From: Virgibacillus_F necropolis_A
GTDB taxonomy: Bacteria; Bacillota; Bacilli; Bacillales; Amphibacillaceae
Length of the DNA: 64,000 bases
Direction of reading: 5' to 3'
NCBI RefSeq assembly: GCF_044793635.1
Contig: NZ_CP084992.1
Span: forward strand, 3,100,001 to 3,164,000
The notes under the pieces were generated by a model. It ran no database searches and was not told where the DNA came from. It saw only the letters and a program-made list of their open reading frames with translations. The position numbers and the translations under genes are program-made. Of the stretch, positions 16,683 to 25,312 are shown in pieces; position 1 is the first letter of the stretch; every line of letters starts with the position of its first letter.

Positions 16683-17886
16683 TTCAAATGCTTTCTTTAA
16701 GAATCGTTTTTCTGCGCATTTAAAAGAGACCAGTCGCTACCTGCACTACATCTTCAATGGTCATATGGCGGTTGCGATGCTTTTTTTCATATCAGCCATA
16801 GCGGTATACTACCAGCAATGGCTAGCAAACCTCCCAGAAGATTTCCCAACTGCATTAGTTGTGGGAATTGCCTTTGGACTGGTTGCAAGCTACAGTCCTG
16901 TACGAACGCTTTTAAAAGAACCTGATTTGGTTTTTCTGATTGCAGCTGAAAGTAAGATGAACGCCTATTTTCGGAATGCAATGATTTATAGCTTTGTCAT
17001 CCAATTATATTTAGTTTTACTCGTTGCAGCAGCTTTAGGACCGTTGTATTCTGCTACTTACCCTGAACGAGGGGGGCAAGTTTATTTGCTGACTGTTTCA
17101 GTAATGCTTGTCTTTAAGGTATGGAATTTATTTGCTAATTGGTGGATGTTAAAAGTTAGAGCTCCAGGTATTCGTCAAACCGATTTGATTACAAGGACGC
17201 TATTATCAATCGCTGTGTTTTATTTTCTAATTAATGGTGACATGATTTTAACTGCGATTACGACAGCATTATATATCATTGTATTTTTATATGATTATAA
17301 TGTATCCCGGAAGCAAGCAGGTATTCTGTGGGATTTATTAGTGCAAAAAGACCTTAACCGTATGCAGACATTTTATCGGATTGCGAATATGGCAACGGAT
17401 GTTCCGCATTTAAAAAGTAAAGTGAAGCGACGAGGATGGCTAACATCAATCGTAAGTAATGTTCCATTTCAAAATAAGCACACGTTTAACTATCTTTATC
17501 GAATTACTTTTGTGCGAAGTGGCGATTATTTAGGCATGTATGTACGGCTGATCATCATTGGAGGATTATTTATTTATTTTGTTCCGCAACTGTGGATGAA
17601 GGTGCTTTTTGCGTTATTATTTATGTACATGAGTAGCTTTCAAATGATGACCTTGTATCATCATCACCGAACAAACATGTGGTTGGACTTATATCCTGTT
17701 GAGAATAAGTTGCGAAAGCAAGCGGTTCTAAAATGGTTATATCAGCTAGGAATTATTCAAACCGTACTATTTGCGGTTGTATTTTTGCCATTGCAACTAT
17801 ATGCAGGGGCTGGCATCACCTTAGTTGGGGGATTACTTTTTAATTACCTATTTGTTAATGGGTATGTGAAGCTGAAATTGGTTTAA
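16675..17886 (+). CDS. ecsB: ABC transporter permease EcsB
   Basis: The 403-residue membrane protein has roughly eight to ten membrane segments (for example about residues 30-45, 57-72, 100-118, 130-148, 290-312, 350-372). EcsB hallmarks include the LKEPDLVFLIAAE loop. Its start overlaps ecsA. The B. subtilis operon continues with ecsC; here a terminator follows ecsB directly, so ecsC is absent from this locus. Confidence 0.95.
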   Translation: MFDSNAFFKNRFSAHLKETSRYLHYIFNGHMAVAMLFFISAIAVYYQQWLANLPEDFPTALVVGIAFGLVASYSPVRTLLKEPDLVFLIAAESKMNAYFRNAMIYSFVIQLYLVLLVAAALGPLYSATYPERGGQVYLLTVSVMLVFKVWNLFANWWMLKVRAPGIRQTDLITRTLLSIAVFYFLINGDMILTAITTALYIIVFLYDYNVSRKQAGILWDLLVQKDLNRMQTFYRIANMATDVPHLKSKVKRRGWLTSIVSNVPFQNKHTFNYLYRITFVRSGDYLGMYVRLIIIGGLFIYFVPQLWMKVLFALLFMYMSSFQMMTLYHHHRTNMWLDLYPVENKLRKQAVLKWLYQLGIIQTVLFAVVFLPLQLYAGAGITLVGGLLFNYLFVNGYVKLKLV

Positions 17887-17890
17887 TAGA

Positions 17891-17933
17891 AAAGCATCCA
17901 TACCGAGTCAATTCGGTATGGATGCTTTGTTTG
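17891..17933 (+). terminator. Rho-independent terminator of ecsAB
   Basis: A 16-bp perfect stem (AAAGCATCCATACCGA / TCGGTATGGATGCTTT) with a 6-base loop and T-rich tail. Confidence 0.93.
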
Positions 17934-17936
17934 TTA

Positions 17937-18016
17937 GTAGCAAGGAAAGTATCGAACTACCCACATTGCGTGGGCACAGTCCATACGCCACTTTACGGGC
18001 GCTTGCGCTTTTCTTA
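17937..18016. repeat. Dispersed GCGCAAGCGCC-type element at the 3' end of yhaA
   Basis: The sequence from TAGCAAGG to GGGCGCTTGCGCTTTTC contains a CCCAC-ATTGC-GTGGG hairpin and ends next to the yhaA stop codon. The GGGCGCTTGCGCTTTT end is shared with 19918-19933 and, in reverse, with 20643-20657. Confidence 0.65.
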
Positions 18017-19186
18017 TTACTTTTCCTGGTATGCAAAATATGCTTCTATTAATGTCTTGGCGGCGATAGGGAGTGCACGTTCATCTATATCGAATTTCGG
18101 GTGATGGTGCGGGAACTCATTTCCTGCTTTTTGAGCACCTGTGAAAAAGTAAGTCCCAGGCTTCTCAAGTAAATAATAACCAAAATCCTCTCCACCCATT
18201 ACAGGTGGAACAATCTCCCGAGTAGTAATTTCTGAAACGTGTTCACTTGCTTTCAGTACAAGTTCAGCTTCTTCTGCATGGTTTACCAATGGAGGATAAC
18301 CCTTTTCATAATTTAGGCTATAGGAAGCTCCATTTGCTACACAAACGCCATTGATGATCCGTTCCATTTCTTCGATAACTTGTTCTTGTACACGTATATC
18401 CAAATAGCGCATTGTACCGACTAATTTCGCTTTGTCAGCAATAATGTTAAAGGCATTTCCAGCTTCAAATATTCCAATAGTCAAAACCGCCGTACGAAGT
18501 GGGTCGATGCGTCTACTAATAATTTGTTGAAGCTGAACGATTAAGTCAGCACCAATGACAATCGCATCTTTGGTTTCATGTGGATATCCGCCATGGCCAC
18601 CTTGACCTTGAATCGTTATTTCAAATCGGTCCGCACCTGCCATGAAAATGTCCTTAGAGGTCTGCATGACACCGACTGGAGTTGTTGCCCATAAATGTGT
18701 TCCGAATACAGCATCAACATGATCGAGTGCCCCTGATTCGATCATGGGCTTTGCGCCACCTGGAGCATATTCCTCAGCATGTTGATGAAGAAAAACAATC
18801 GTACCTGGTAACTCATCTTGAAACGGCTGGATGGCCTTTGCCAAGGACAATAGTGTTGCTGTGTGCCCGTCATGTCCACAAGCATGCATCACGCCATCAA
18901 CTTTTGATTTATAAGGAACATCTTTTTCATCCTGAATCGGGAGTCCATCAAAATCCGCGCGTAACGCAACGGTTTTCCCAGGCTTTCCTCCTTTAAGTGT
19001 AGCGATTACACCATTTCCGCCTACCTTTGTTTGATAAGGAATGCCTAACTTCTCGTAAAAATCCGCAATGTACTGTGCTGTTTTTTCCTCTTTAAAAGAA
19101 AGCTCAGGATATTGATGCAGATACCTCCGTATATCGATCATTTCCTGGTGTAGCTGGTCGATCTGTTGATGAAGTTGTTCTCGCAT
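18017..19186 (-). CDS. yhaA: M20-family amidohydrolase (N-acyl-amino acid/peptide deacylase) YhaA
   Basis: The 389-residue cytosolic metallopeptidase-like enzyme has the M20D motifs: HACGHDGHTATLL, HQHAEE, the GQGGHGGYPHET dimerisation-domain entry and the final HHPKFDIDE. It hydrolyses amide bonds of N-acyl amino acids or similar compounds with a bimetal centre; the exact substrate is not determined by sequence. Position next to ecsAB matches B. subtilis yhaA. Confidence 0.92.
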   Translation of the reverse strand: MREQLHQQIDQLHQEMIDIRRYLHQYPELSFKEEKTAQYIADFYEKLGIPYQTKVGGNGVIATLKGGKPGKTVALRADFDGLPIQDEKDVPYKSKVDGVMHACGHDGHTATLLSLAKAIQPFQDELPGTIVFLHQHAEEYAPGGAKPMIESGALDHVDAVFGTHLWATTPVGVMQTSKDIFMAGADRFEITIQGQGGHGGYPHETKDAIVIGADLIVQLQQIISRRIDPLRTAVLTIGIFEAGNAFNIIADKAKLVGTMRYLDIRVQEQVIEEMERIINGVCVANGASYSLNYEKGYPPLVNHAEEAELVLKASEHVSEITTREIVPPVMGGEDFGYYLLEKPGTYFFTGAQKAGNEFPHHHPKFDIDERALPIAAKTLIEAYFAYQEK

Positions 19187-19235
19187 TTAAAGACCCCCTC
19201 TACTTATTACATTTATTATATAGTCTATTTCGAAA

Positions 19236-19267
19236 TAAAAAAAGATGACCCTTTATTAAGGCCATCT
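19236..19267 (-). terminator. Rho-independent terminator of the ferritin-like gene
   Basis: On the minus strand AGATGGCC pairs with GGTCATCT (one G-U pair) and is followed by TTTTTTTATTT; 10 bases past the stop codon. Confidence 0.82.
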
Positions 19268-19276
19268 AATTTTATA

Positions 19277-19708
19277 TTATAATCGTGGATCTTGTAATAA
19301 ACGCTCGATTTCTTCTTTATGGTGTGTTTCATCTGCAATCATGTCTTCGATTTTAATCACAAGCTCGGTAAAGTTTAATTTTTCTGCTTGCTCTTTACGT
19401 TGTTCATAACGGTCAATCGTATCTTTTTCAGATTGTAACGATGCCTCCAGAAGATCTTTCACTTCAGTAGGCTGCGGTATTTCCGCCGATTTTGTAGTTG
19501 GGGTACCACCCAATGTTTTTATTTTTTCCGATAAGTATAGTGCATGTCCCATTTCATCGGTGATTTCTGCTTCGAAAAAAGGTTTCAATGCAGAACGGTA
19601 TAATCCGGACACTACTGAGGCACTGTACGTGTATTGTATTGCAGCACCATATTCGTTCGCTAAATCTTCATTTAATCCATCAATTAAATCTTGTAGTTCT
19701 TTATCCAT
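19277..19708 (-). CDS. Ferritin-like (bacterioferritin/DUF2202-type) diiron protein
   Basis: The 143-residue four-helix protein has diiron ligand patterns: NEYGAAIQY in helix 1, FEAEITDEMGHALYL (ExxH) in helix 2, SEKDTIDRYEQR in helix 3 and MIADETHHKEEIE (ExxH) in helix 4. It probably binds iron for storage or oxidative protection. The start is ATG 19708 (AAAGG upstream); a longer frame runs to 19777 into the inverted repeat. It is transcribed alone towards yhaA. Confidence 0.82.
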   Translation of the reverse strand: MDKELQDLIDGLNEDLANEYGAAIQYTYSASVVSGLYRSALKPFFEAEITDEMGHALYLSEKIKTLGGTPTTKSAEIPQPTEVKDLLEASLQSEKDTIDRYEQRKEQAEKLNFTELVIKIEDMIADETHHKEEIERLLQDPRL

Positions 19709-19743
19709 TATAAATCCCAGCCTTTCTTGTAAGTAAAGAATGT

Positions 19744-19797
19744 ATAAAATGTTGACATTGAATATTTTGGTAGCCATGCAGGGCCACGTCCAGCTCC
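19744..19797. repeat. Left arm of a ~54-bp inverted repeat flanking the PAP2 gene
   Basis: It matches, in inverse orientation, 20866-20918: GACATTGAATATTTTGG and the following ATGCAGGGCCACGTCCAGCT are identical, with only three mismatches and one gap overall. The dispersed element core (GGGCGCTTGCGCTTTT, 19918-19933) follows before the gene. Confidence 0.88.
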
Positions 19798-20020
19798 AGC
19801 GCCCAGCGACTATTGGATTTCCTTTACCTCCTTACGATAAGTCAACATCGGTTCGCTTACGCTTACCGTGTTTCCTTTATCTCATACGGTTCAGTCCAAT
19901 CCATACGTCGCTAAACGGGCGCTTGCGCTTTTGTTCGCTATGCCTACATAACTATTTCCCGAATTAGGTATTTTTAAACCTTCATTTTGGTGTAATATGT
20001 AAAAAAGGGAGGTAGTTTTC

Positions 20021-20680
20021 ATGAGAAATAAAAGCCAATACTTATATATTTTTCTATTATCATTTGTTTTATTCACTACTGCATTATGGATTTTGAAAAT
20101 TACCAGAGGAAATATTCCATTTGTCGATCAATGGACAAAGGAATTTGTAGTAGCCTTAGATGATTCTTACATATACTTTATATTTAGATGGATTACAGAG
20201 TTAGGGTCTGGAACATTTTTAACCCCATTTACGATTATTATGGGAATCGTATTATGGATAATTTTCCGTGATTGGTTAGTAGGTGTAATGTTTGCCGGAG
20301 GAACATACTTAAGCAATCTGTTAAATGTAGGAATTAAACACATAGTTGAAAGAGAGCGTCCAAGAATACTAGAGGGTGTAGAAGCCCATGGTTCAAGCTT
20401 CCCATCCGGACATGCTATGATTTCATTGGCTTGTTATGGGTTACTTGTTTATTTTTTATCAAAAAAAATAAAGTCAGAAAAGGCTATAATTGCTTTACAA
20501 ATAAGTGCGTCAATCCTAATATTTCTTATTGGATTTAGTCGTTATATCATACGTGTGCATTATCTTACAGACGTGTTAGCTGGATTTGCTTTTGGATTCA
20601 TTTTTATTCTGTTATGGACCTTGTTGTATGAATTTATTGTAGAAAAGCGCAAGCGCCTTGGTCAGCCCCGACAAGTTTAA
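20021..20680 (+). CDS. PAP2-family membrane phosphatase
   Basis: The 219-residue protein has about six membrane segments and the three PAP2/acid phosphatase signature motifs: HIVERERPR (C1), SFPSGHAM (C2) and SRYIIRVHYLTDVLAGF (C3), with catalytic His residues in C2 and C3. It likely dephosphorylates a lipid phosphate such as undecaprenyl pyrophosphate or phosphatidylglycerol phosphate at the outer face of the membrane. GGGAGG precedes the ATG. The last ten residues (KRKRLGQPRQV) are encoded by the AAAAGCGCAAGCGCC repeat element, suggesting the original stop was replaced. The gene is bracketed by inverted repeats. Confidence 0.9.
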   Translation: MRNKSQYLYIFLLSFVLFTTALWILKITRGNIPFVDQWTKEFVVALDDSYIYFIFRWITELGSGTFLTPFTIIMGIVLWIIFRDWLVGVMFAGGTYLSNLLNVGIKHIVERERPRILEGVEAHGSSFPSGHAMISLACYGLLVYFLSKKIKSEKAIIALQISASILIFLIGFSRYIIRVHYLTDVLAGFAFGFIFILLWTLLYEFIVEKRKRLGQPRQV

Positions 20681-20865
20681 GACGAATCTCTTAGTGATGA
20701 TTTTTATCACAAAGAGATTTGACTTAAAACCTCAGGCGGGCTAGGCGCTGGCCGATAAAAACGCCACGTCCTCGAAAAAGAAACCCACTTTTTCTTCGTG
20801 CGATGCTTTTCAGGGAGGTTTTCCTTGTCCTGTGGCTTTATCGGCACTAGTACGTCCTGTACGTC
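20643..20865. repeat. Dispersed element downstream of the PAP2 gene
   Basis: It begins AAAAGCGCAAGCGCC within the gene's last codons and contains an inverted pair AATCTCTTAGTGATGA / TCACAAAGAGATT and GGCCGATAAAAACGCC / GGCTTTATCGGC. It runs into the right inverted-repeat arm. Non-coding, and fills the gap before the MFS gene. Confidence 0.65.
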
Positions 20866-20918
20866 GGAGCTGGACGTGGCCCTGCATAGTGACCAAAATA
20901 TTCAATGTCACATTTTAT
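20866..20918. repeat. Right arm of the ~54-bp inverted repeat flanking the PAP2 gene
   Basis: Reverse complement of 19744-19797 with about 93 percent identity by eye. The two arms enclose a 1.1-kb segment with the PAP2 gene as its only coding content. Confidence 0.88.
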
Positions 20919-21056
20919 GATTTCTTTACACACAAGAAAAACGATTTCCTCGGTCTTAAGGATGAGAAAGAAACGTTCTGAAGGTCGTTACGGGAGATTG
21001 CTCCATCCGATAAGCTAGAGTTACAGATTAAACGAATATCGGAGGGGGCGTTACAT

Positions 21057-22319
21057 ATGAACGTCATGACAGATGCTAGCACGGAAATAAAGGAAGTTCC
21101 TGTATTAAAAAATCGCAATTTTATGTTTTTGTTTATCGCAGCGTTATTTTCTTCTCCAGGTTATTATGTATACTTAATAGGTGCGGAGTGGTTAATGTTA
21201 ACCTTAAATGACAATCGATTTTATTTCGGAATGTTATTTTTAGCTGCTTCTATTCCTAGATTACTATTATTAACAGCTGGTGGTTTAATTGCAGATCGGT
21301 TTAATAAACGTACGGTTCTATTTCTGTCTGATGCAACAAGGGCGTTGTTAGTTCTCGTATTAATCTTTCTTGTGTTTACTGATACCGTAACGGCATTCCA
21401 TCTCATTGGACTAGCGGCTTTGTTCGGTATTTCAGACGCATTTAGTTACCCTGCATTAAATGCATTAACACCAACGATTTTAGAAGATGATCAATTGCAA
21501 CGAGGCAATTCATTAATTCAAATGACAACGCAAATCAGTCCGATCCTTGGACCGGCATTAGGTGGGGGAATGATTGCGCTACTAGGATTCGAGGGTGTGT
21601 TTTCGATAGCCTTTGGTATGCTTGTACTATCCTCATTGGCGGTCCTGTTCATTTCATTACCAAAGGATGAAACAGAGGTCGATCGACCAACCCCTTTGGA
21701 AGACTTAAAAGAAGGCTTTCGTTACGCAAAGAAAAATGAACTAGTTATTTCTATTGTAATTGTTGCACTCTTTATAAACTTTTTCTTAACAGGACCATTA
21801 TCGATAGGACTACCAATCATCGTAAAGGATGTATTCGAAGGGAATGCCGTAAGTCTAGCAACTGTTGAAGCGTCCCTTGGTATTGGAGCATTACTTGGTG
21901 CTATTGTACTTGCAACATTTAATCTGAAAAAACCAGGAATGGCGTTAATTGGAAGTCTGATCATAATAGGTCTGCTTTATGCCGGAACAGGTTTATCCAA
22001 TTATCTTTATCTAACAGCAGGGTTTGTTGGTGTAATGGGTTTTTTATTTCAATTAATCAATATCCCATTAATGACAATGCTCCAACAAACGACTGAGAAA
22101 AAGATGTTAGGCCGAATGATGAGCTTTTTGATGACGGTCTCAACAGGCTTAGTTCCAGTATCATATCTGATAACATCCCTAATACTTGCAGCAGGAGTTT
22201 CAATCCAAACAATAGTCATCGTTAGCGGCATAGTAGTTGCGTTTATCGGGGTTTATTGTCTTAAAAATAAAACCATTATGGGTTATCAACTAAACAGAAA
22301 GAGTGATGAAAATGAATAA
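21057..22319 (+). CDS. MFS-type efflux transporter (MFS_3/MefA-EntS-like)
   Basis: The 420-residue protein has 12 predicted membrane segments. The loop-2/3 motif appears as GGLIADRFNKRTVLFLSD, and TQISPILGPALGGGMIALLG corresponds to the motif C region of drug exporters. A CGGAGGGGG site precedes the ATG. Its end overlaps the start of liaF, so it is the first gene of an MFS-liaF-liaS-liaR operon, which suggests a link to envelope stress or antibiotic resistance. The substrate cannot be read from the sequence. Confidence 0.88.
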   Translation: MNVMTDASTEIKEVPVLKNRNFMFLFIAALFSSPGYYVYLIGAEWLMLTLNDNRFYFGMLFLAASIPRLLLLTAGGLIADRFNKRTVLFLSDATRALLVLVLIFLVFTDTVTAFHLIGLAALFGISDAFSYPALNALTPTILEDDQLQRGNSLIQMTTQISPILGPALGGGMIALLGFEGVFSIAFGMLVLSSLAVLFISLPKDETEVDRPTPLEDLKEGFRYAKKNELVISIVIVALFINFFLTGPLSIGLPIIVKDVFEGNAVSLATVEASLGIGALLGAIVLATFNLKKPGMALIGSLIIIGLLYAGTGLSNYLYLTAGFVGVMGFLFQLINIPLMTMLQQTTEKKMLGRMMSFLMTVSTGLVPVSYLITSLILAAGVSIQTIVIVSGIVVAFIGVYCLKNKTIMGYQLNRKSDENE

Positions 22320-23091
22320 TATATTTATCCGTTCCTTAATCGCATTTATTATTATTTTAATAGGTATAGTATTAGTCTTACAGAACCTTGATGTAATCGA
22401 TATGAATATGAATGGGATTTGGCCTTATACGTATTCTATCTTATTTATTATCTTTGGGTTAAAGTGGTTTATAGACGATTTACGGAATGATGGTGGGAGT
22501 TGGATTTTCGGATCATTTTTATTTGTCTTTGGTTCCCTATTAGTTCTGGGAGAGCTTCAAGTCATCATGTTTAACTTTGAGGACATCTTTAAATTATGGC
22601 CGTTATTAATTATTTACATCGGATTTAGTATTATTGGAAAACCAAAACGCAACAAAAATTTTAAGTTTGTGATTGATACTGATGACAAAAAAGATAATAC
22701 AGTTGACTATAAAACGAAGAAAAAACATGGAAATCGTTTTTCTTTAGGGGACCATCAGTTTAACGAACCTAATTGGAAAGTAGAACCTATGGATTTATAT
22801 AATGCTGCTGGAGATTACTATATTGATTTTTCCAAAGCGTTTATTCCGGAGAAAGAAACCCCAATCAGGATTAACAGTTGGGCTGGTGATATCCAAATTC
22901 TTATGCCGGAGAATGTTGCATGTCGCATTGATGCTTCTGTAAAAGCTGGTGAAGTTAATGTCATGGGGCAAACATCAGAAGGTGTAAATAGAAATGTATA
23001 TTATGAATCAGAAGATTATCAGGAAGCAACACGTAAATTAACAATTACATTGAAATTAAAAGCAGGATCTGTGCGTGTAGATAAAGTATAA
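22306..23091 (+). CDS. liaF: LiaF-like envelope-stress signalling inhibitor
   Basis: About 261 residues: four N-terminal membrane segments (to about residue 107), a charged linker, then a C-terminal beta-rich domain (DLYNAAGDYYIDFSKAF...INSWAGDIQILMPENVACRI.A..KAGEVNV) typical of LiaF/YvqF. In B. subtilis LiaF keeps the kinase LiaS inactive until cell-wall antibiotics act. ATG 22306 or 22312 are both possible; either overlaps the MFS gene, so expression is coupled. It is followed by liaS and liaR. Confidence 0.9.
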   Translation: MKMNNIFIRSLIAFIIILIGIVLVLQNLDVIDMNMNGIWPYTYSILFIIFGLKWFIDDLRNDGGSWIFGSFLFVFGSLLVLGELQVIMFNFEDIFKLWPLLIIYIGFSIIGKPKRNKNFKFVIDTDDKKDNTVDYKTKKKHGNRFSLGDHQFNEPNWKVEPMDLYNAAGDYYIDFSKAFIPEKETPIRINSWAGDIQILMPENVACRIDASVKAGEVNVMGQTSEGVNRNVYYESEDYQEATRKLTITLKLKAGSVRVDKV

Positions 23092-23106
23092 TGGAGGTGG
23101 TCGATC

Positions 23107-24144
23107 ATGCTTAAGCGACTCAATAGTATACGATTTAGTTATATTCGTTCACATCTTTATGGCTTGTTTTTGACTACCGTCATTTTACTATCTTTTTTAC
23201 TGTCCATTTATGTTTTATTTGAACCCCTATGGTTAACCGCTGAAAGTATCTTTTTGTTTATCTCGGCATATGTTGTTCTAGCTTTATTACTCTCTATGTA
23301 CGTAGGGTTTAAATCGAGTGGCGATATGAAGGAACGTCTAGATTATTTTTCCGTATTAATTACGCAGTTTGCAAATGGAAACTATCAATCACGCGTCTAT
23401 TTTAATGAAGATGATGAAATTGCGAGAATTGGTAATGAACTAAATGAATTAGGTAATAAAATGCAAAATCAGGTAAAGTCATTACAACGGATGGCAGATG
23501 AGAAGGCAGACTTCGCTAAATCGGCACATAAAGCAGCGGTAATAGAAGAAAGGCAGCGTTTGGCTCGAGACCTTCACGATTCGGTAAGCCAGCAATTATT
23601 TGGTGTAACGATGATGGCTGAAGCCTCACTGAAGCAATTTGATAAAAATCCAGAGATAGCAAAATCACAGCTTGAAGATGTAGCGGCAAGTGCACTCCAG
23701 GCGCAAACTGAAATGCGTGCATTATTATTACATTTACGTCCTGTACATTTATCTGGTGACCCACTTCCGATTGGTCTTAAGAAATTAATCGGAGAACTTG
23801 AACAAAAGAGTGCACTCAATTTTAAATTGGAAATTGACGAAACTATTAAACTACCAGAAACTACTGAAGAACATGTGTTTCGGATTATCCAGGAGTCACT
23901 ATCTAATATATTACGTCACGCTGAAGCAAATGAGGTAAATGTAAAGGTGTCCAACCGATCAAACGAGCTTTTCATACATATAGCAGATAATGGTCAAGGC
24001 TTTGATGTTGGAGAAGATTCCAATCGTAAAACTTCCTATGGTTTAAAAACGATGAAGGAACGCAGTGAGGAAATAGGTGGTACATTTACGATTCGCTCTA
24101 TCCAGGGAGAGGGTACATATATTGATATACGAATTCCGTGTTAA
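23107..24144 (+). CDS. liaS: Two-component sensor histidine kinase LiaS
   Basis: The 345-residue kinase has two N-terminal membrane segments (about residues 16-36 and 44-66) with a short outer loop, HAMP, the HisKA_3 dimerisation helix with phospho-acceptor His in ARDLHDSVSQQLFG, and HATPase boxes (NILRHAEA, ADNGQGFD, YGLKTMKER, GEGT). The short sensor part fits intramembrane-sensing kinases held by LiaF. Site GGAGGTGG. Partner of liaR, 15 bases downstream of liaF. Confidence 0.93.
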   Translation: MLKRLNSIRFSYIRSHLYGLFLTTVILLSFLLSIYVLFEPLWLTAESIFLFISAYVVLALLLSMYVGFKSSGDMKERLDYFSVLITQFANGNYQSRVYFNEDDEIARIGNELNELGNKMQNQVKSLQRMADEKADFAKSAHKAAVIEERQRLARDLHDSVSQQLFGVTMMAEASLKQFDKNPEIAKSQLEDVAASALQAQTEMRALLLHLRPVHLSGDPLPIGLKKLIGELEQKSALNFKLEIDETIKLPETTEEHVFRIIQESLSNILRHAEANEVNVKVSNRSNELFIHIADNGQGFDVGEDSNRKTSYGLKTMKERSEEIGGTFTIRSIQGEGTYIDIRIPC

Positions 24145-24159
24145 AGAGGGGGAAAAGTG

Positions 24160-24798
24160 ATGATACGAGTAGTTGTGGTTGATGATCATGATGTAGTTCG
24201 AAAAGGAATTGTATCGTATTTACAAACCGACGATACGATTGAGGTTATCGGCCAAGCTTCAAACGGAAACGATGGGGCGGCATTAGTTATAAAAGAAAAA
24301 CCAGATGTTGTGCTAATGGATTTAATGATGGAAAATGGAAGCGGAATTGATGCAACCCGCGCTATAACAAATAATGGTGTCGACACAAAAATTATTATTC
24401 TGACGAGCTTTTACGACGATAAGCAGATTTTCCCAGCTATCGAAGCGGGGGCATTCAGTTATCTTTTAAAAACATCATCAGCAGATGAAATTGTAACAGC
24501 AATTAAAAAGGCAGCTAAAGGTGAAAATGTTATTGAGCCCAAAGTGGCAGGGAAAATGATGTCAACATTCCGTTCTGATTCCCATAAAGCACACGATGAT
24601 TTAACCGAGCGAGAGTTAGAAGTGTTAATTTGTATCGGTAACGGAATGACAAACCAGGAAATTAGCGAAAAACTATATATTGGAATCAAAACAGTGAAAA
24701 CGCATGTGAGTAATGTATTGGGAAAACTCGGTGTTCACGACCGTACACAAGCAGCAGTATATGTTCACAGAAATAACTTAATTACATTTGAGGATTAG
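24160..24798 (+). CDS. liaR: Response regulator LiaR (NarL/LuxR type)
   Basis: The 212-residue protein has a receiver domain with acidic pocket DDHD, phospho-acceptor Asp 54 in VVLMDLMM and switch Lys in LLKTSSADE, and a C-terminal LuxR-type helix-turn-helix (LTEREVL-like LTERELEVLICIGNGMTNQEI, KTVKTHVSNVLGKL). It activates envelope-stress genes when phosphorylated by LiaS. The start is ATG 24160, 7 bases after GAGGGGG. No liaI/liaH genes occur nearby, so the direct target may be this operon with the MFS gene. Confidence 0.93.
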   Translation: MIRVVVVDDHDVVRKGIVSYLQTDDTIEVIGQASNGNDGAALVIKEKPDVVLMDLMMENGSGIDATRAITNNGVDTKIIILTSFYDDKQIFPAIEAGAFSYLLKTSSADEIVTAIKKAAKGENVIEPKVAGKMMSTFRSDSHKAHDDLTERELEVLICIGNGMTNQEISEKLYIGIKTVKTHVSNVLGKLGVHDRTQAAVYVHRNNLITFED

Positions 24799-24880
24799 CG
24801 GAATGCAGTCCTCTTTTTTGTTTTTTTTGTGCGTGAATTGTATAATACCTATGTATCTTTAAAAGAAGGAGTATACATAT

Positions 24881-25309
24881 ATGGATCAATCTAAAAAGGG
24901 CGAAACGCTCCTATTCATTATATGGGCTCAAAGCCTAATAGCATTACTGGGAAGCTTATTCTTTTCGGAAATAATAGGATATGTTCCATGTGAATTATGC
25001 TGGTACCAACGCATTTTGATGTATCCATTAGTTATTATTTACGGTGTAGCTATGGTTAAAAAGGATATGTCAATTGCTTTTCCAGGCATTATTTTAAGTG
25101 GAATAGGAATGTTTGTTTCTTTCTACCATTATTTAATTCAAAAGCTACCTGCATTTCATGAGGCTACAGGATCCTGTGGTATTATTCCTTGTAACACGCA
25201 GTATATTAATTATTTTGGGTTTATCACAATTCCGTTTTTAGCAGGCGTGGCTTTTATCGTGATTTTTGTATTACACATCATATTACTGAAACAACACAGG
25301 GGGAAATAG
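24881..25309 (+). CDS. bdbC: BdbC/DsbB-like disulfide oxidoreductase
   Basis: The 142-residue protein has four membrane segments and the two cysteine pairs of the family: Cys37-Cys40 (CELC, before WYQR) and Cys99/Cys104 (CGIIPC). It passes electrons from a thioredoxin-like partner to quinone, so disulfides form outside the membrane; in B. subtilis this serves competence pilins and secreted proteins. AGAAGGAG precedes the ATG. It lies 3 bases before the thioredoxin-like gene, clearly one unit. Confidence 0.92.
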   Translation: MDQSKKGETLLFIIWAQSLIALLGSLFFSEIIGYVPCELCWYQRILMYPLVIIYGVAMVKKDMSIAFPGIILSGIGMFVSFYHYLIQKLPAFHEATGSCGIIPCNTQYINYFGFITIPFLAGVAFIVIFVLHIILLKQHRGK

Positions 25310-25312
25310 TCG

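Noticed and set aside
20962..21018. 18-codon leader frame (start MRKKRSEG) upstream of the MFS gene
   Set aside because: The purine-rich AAGG directly touches the ATG with no spacing, and no alternative hairpins typical of attenuation were found.
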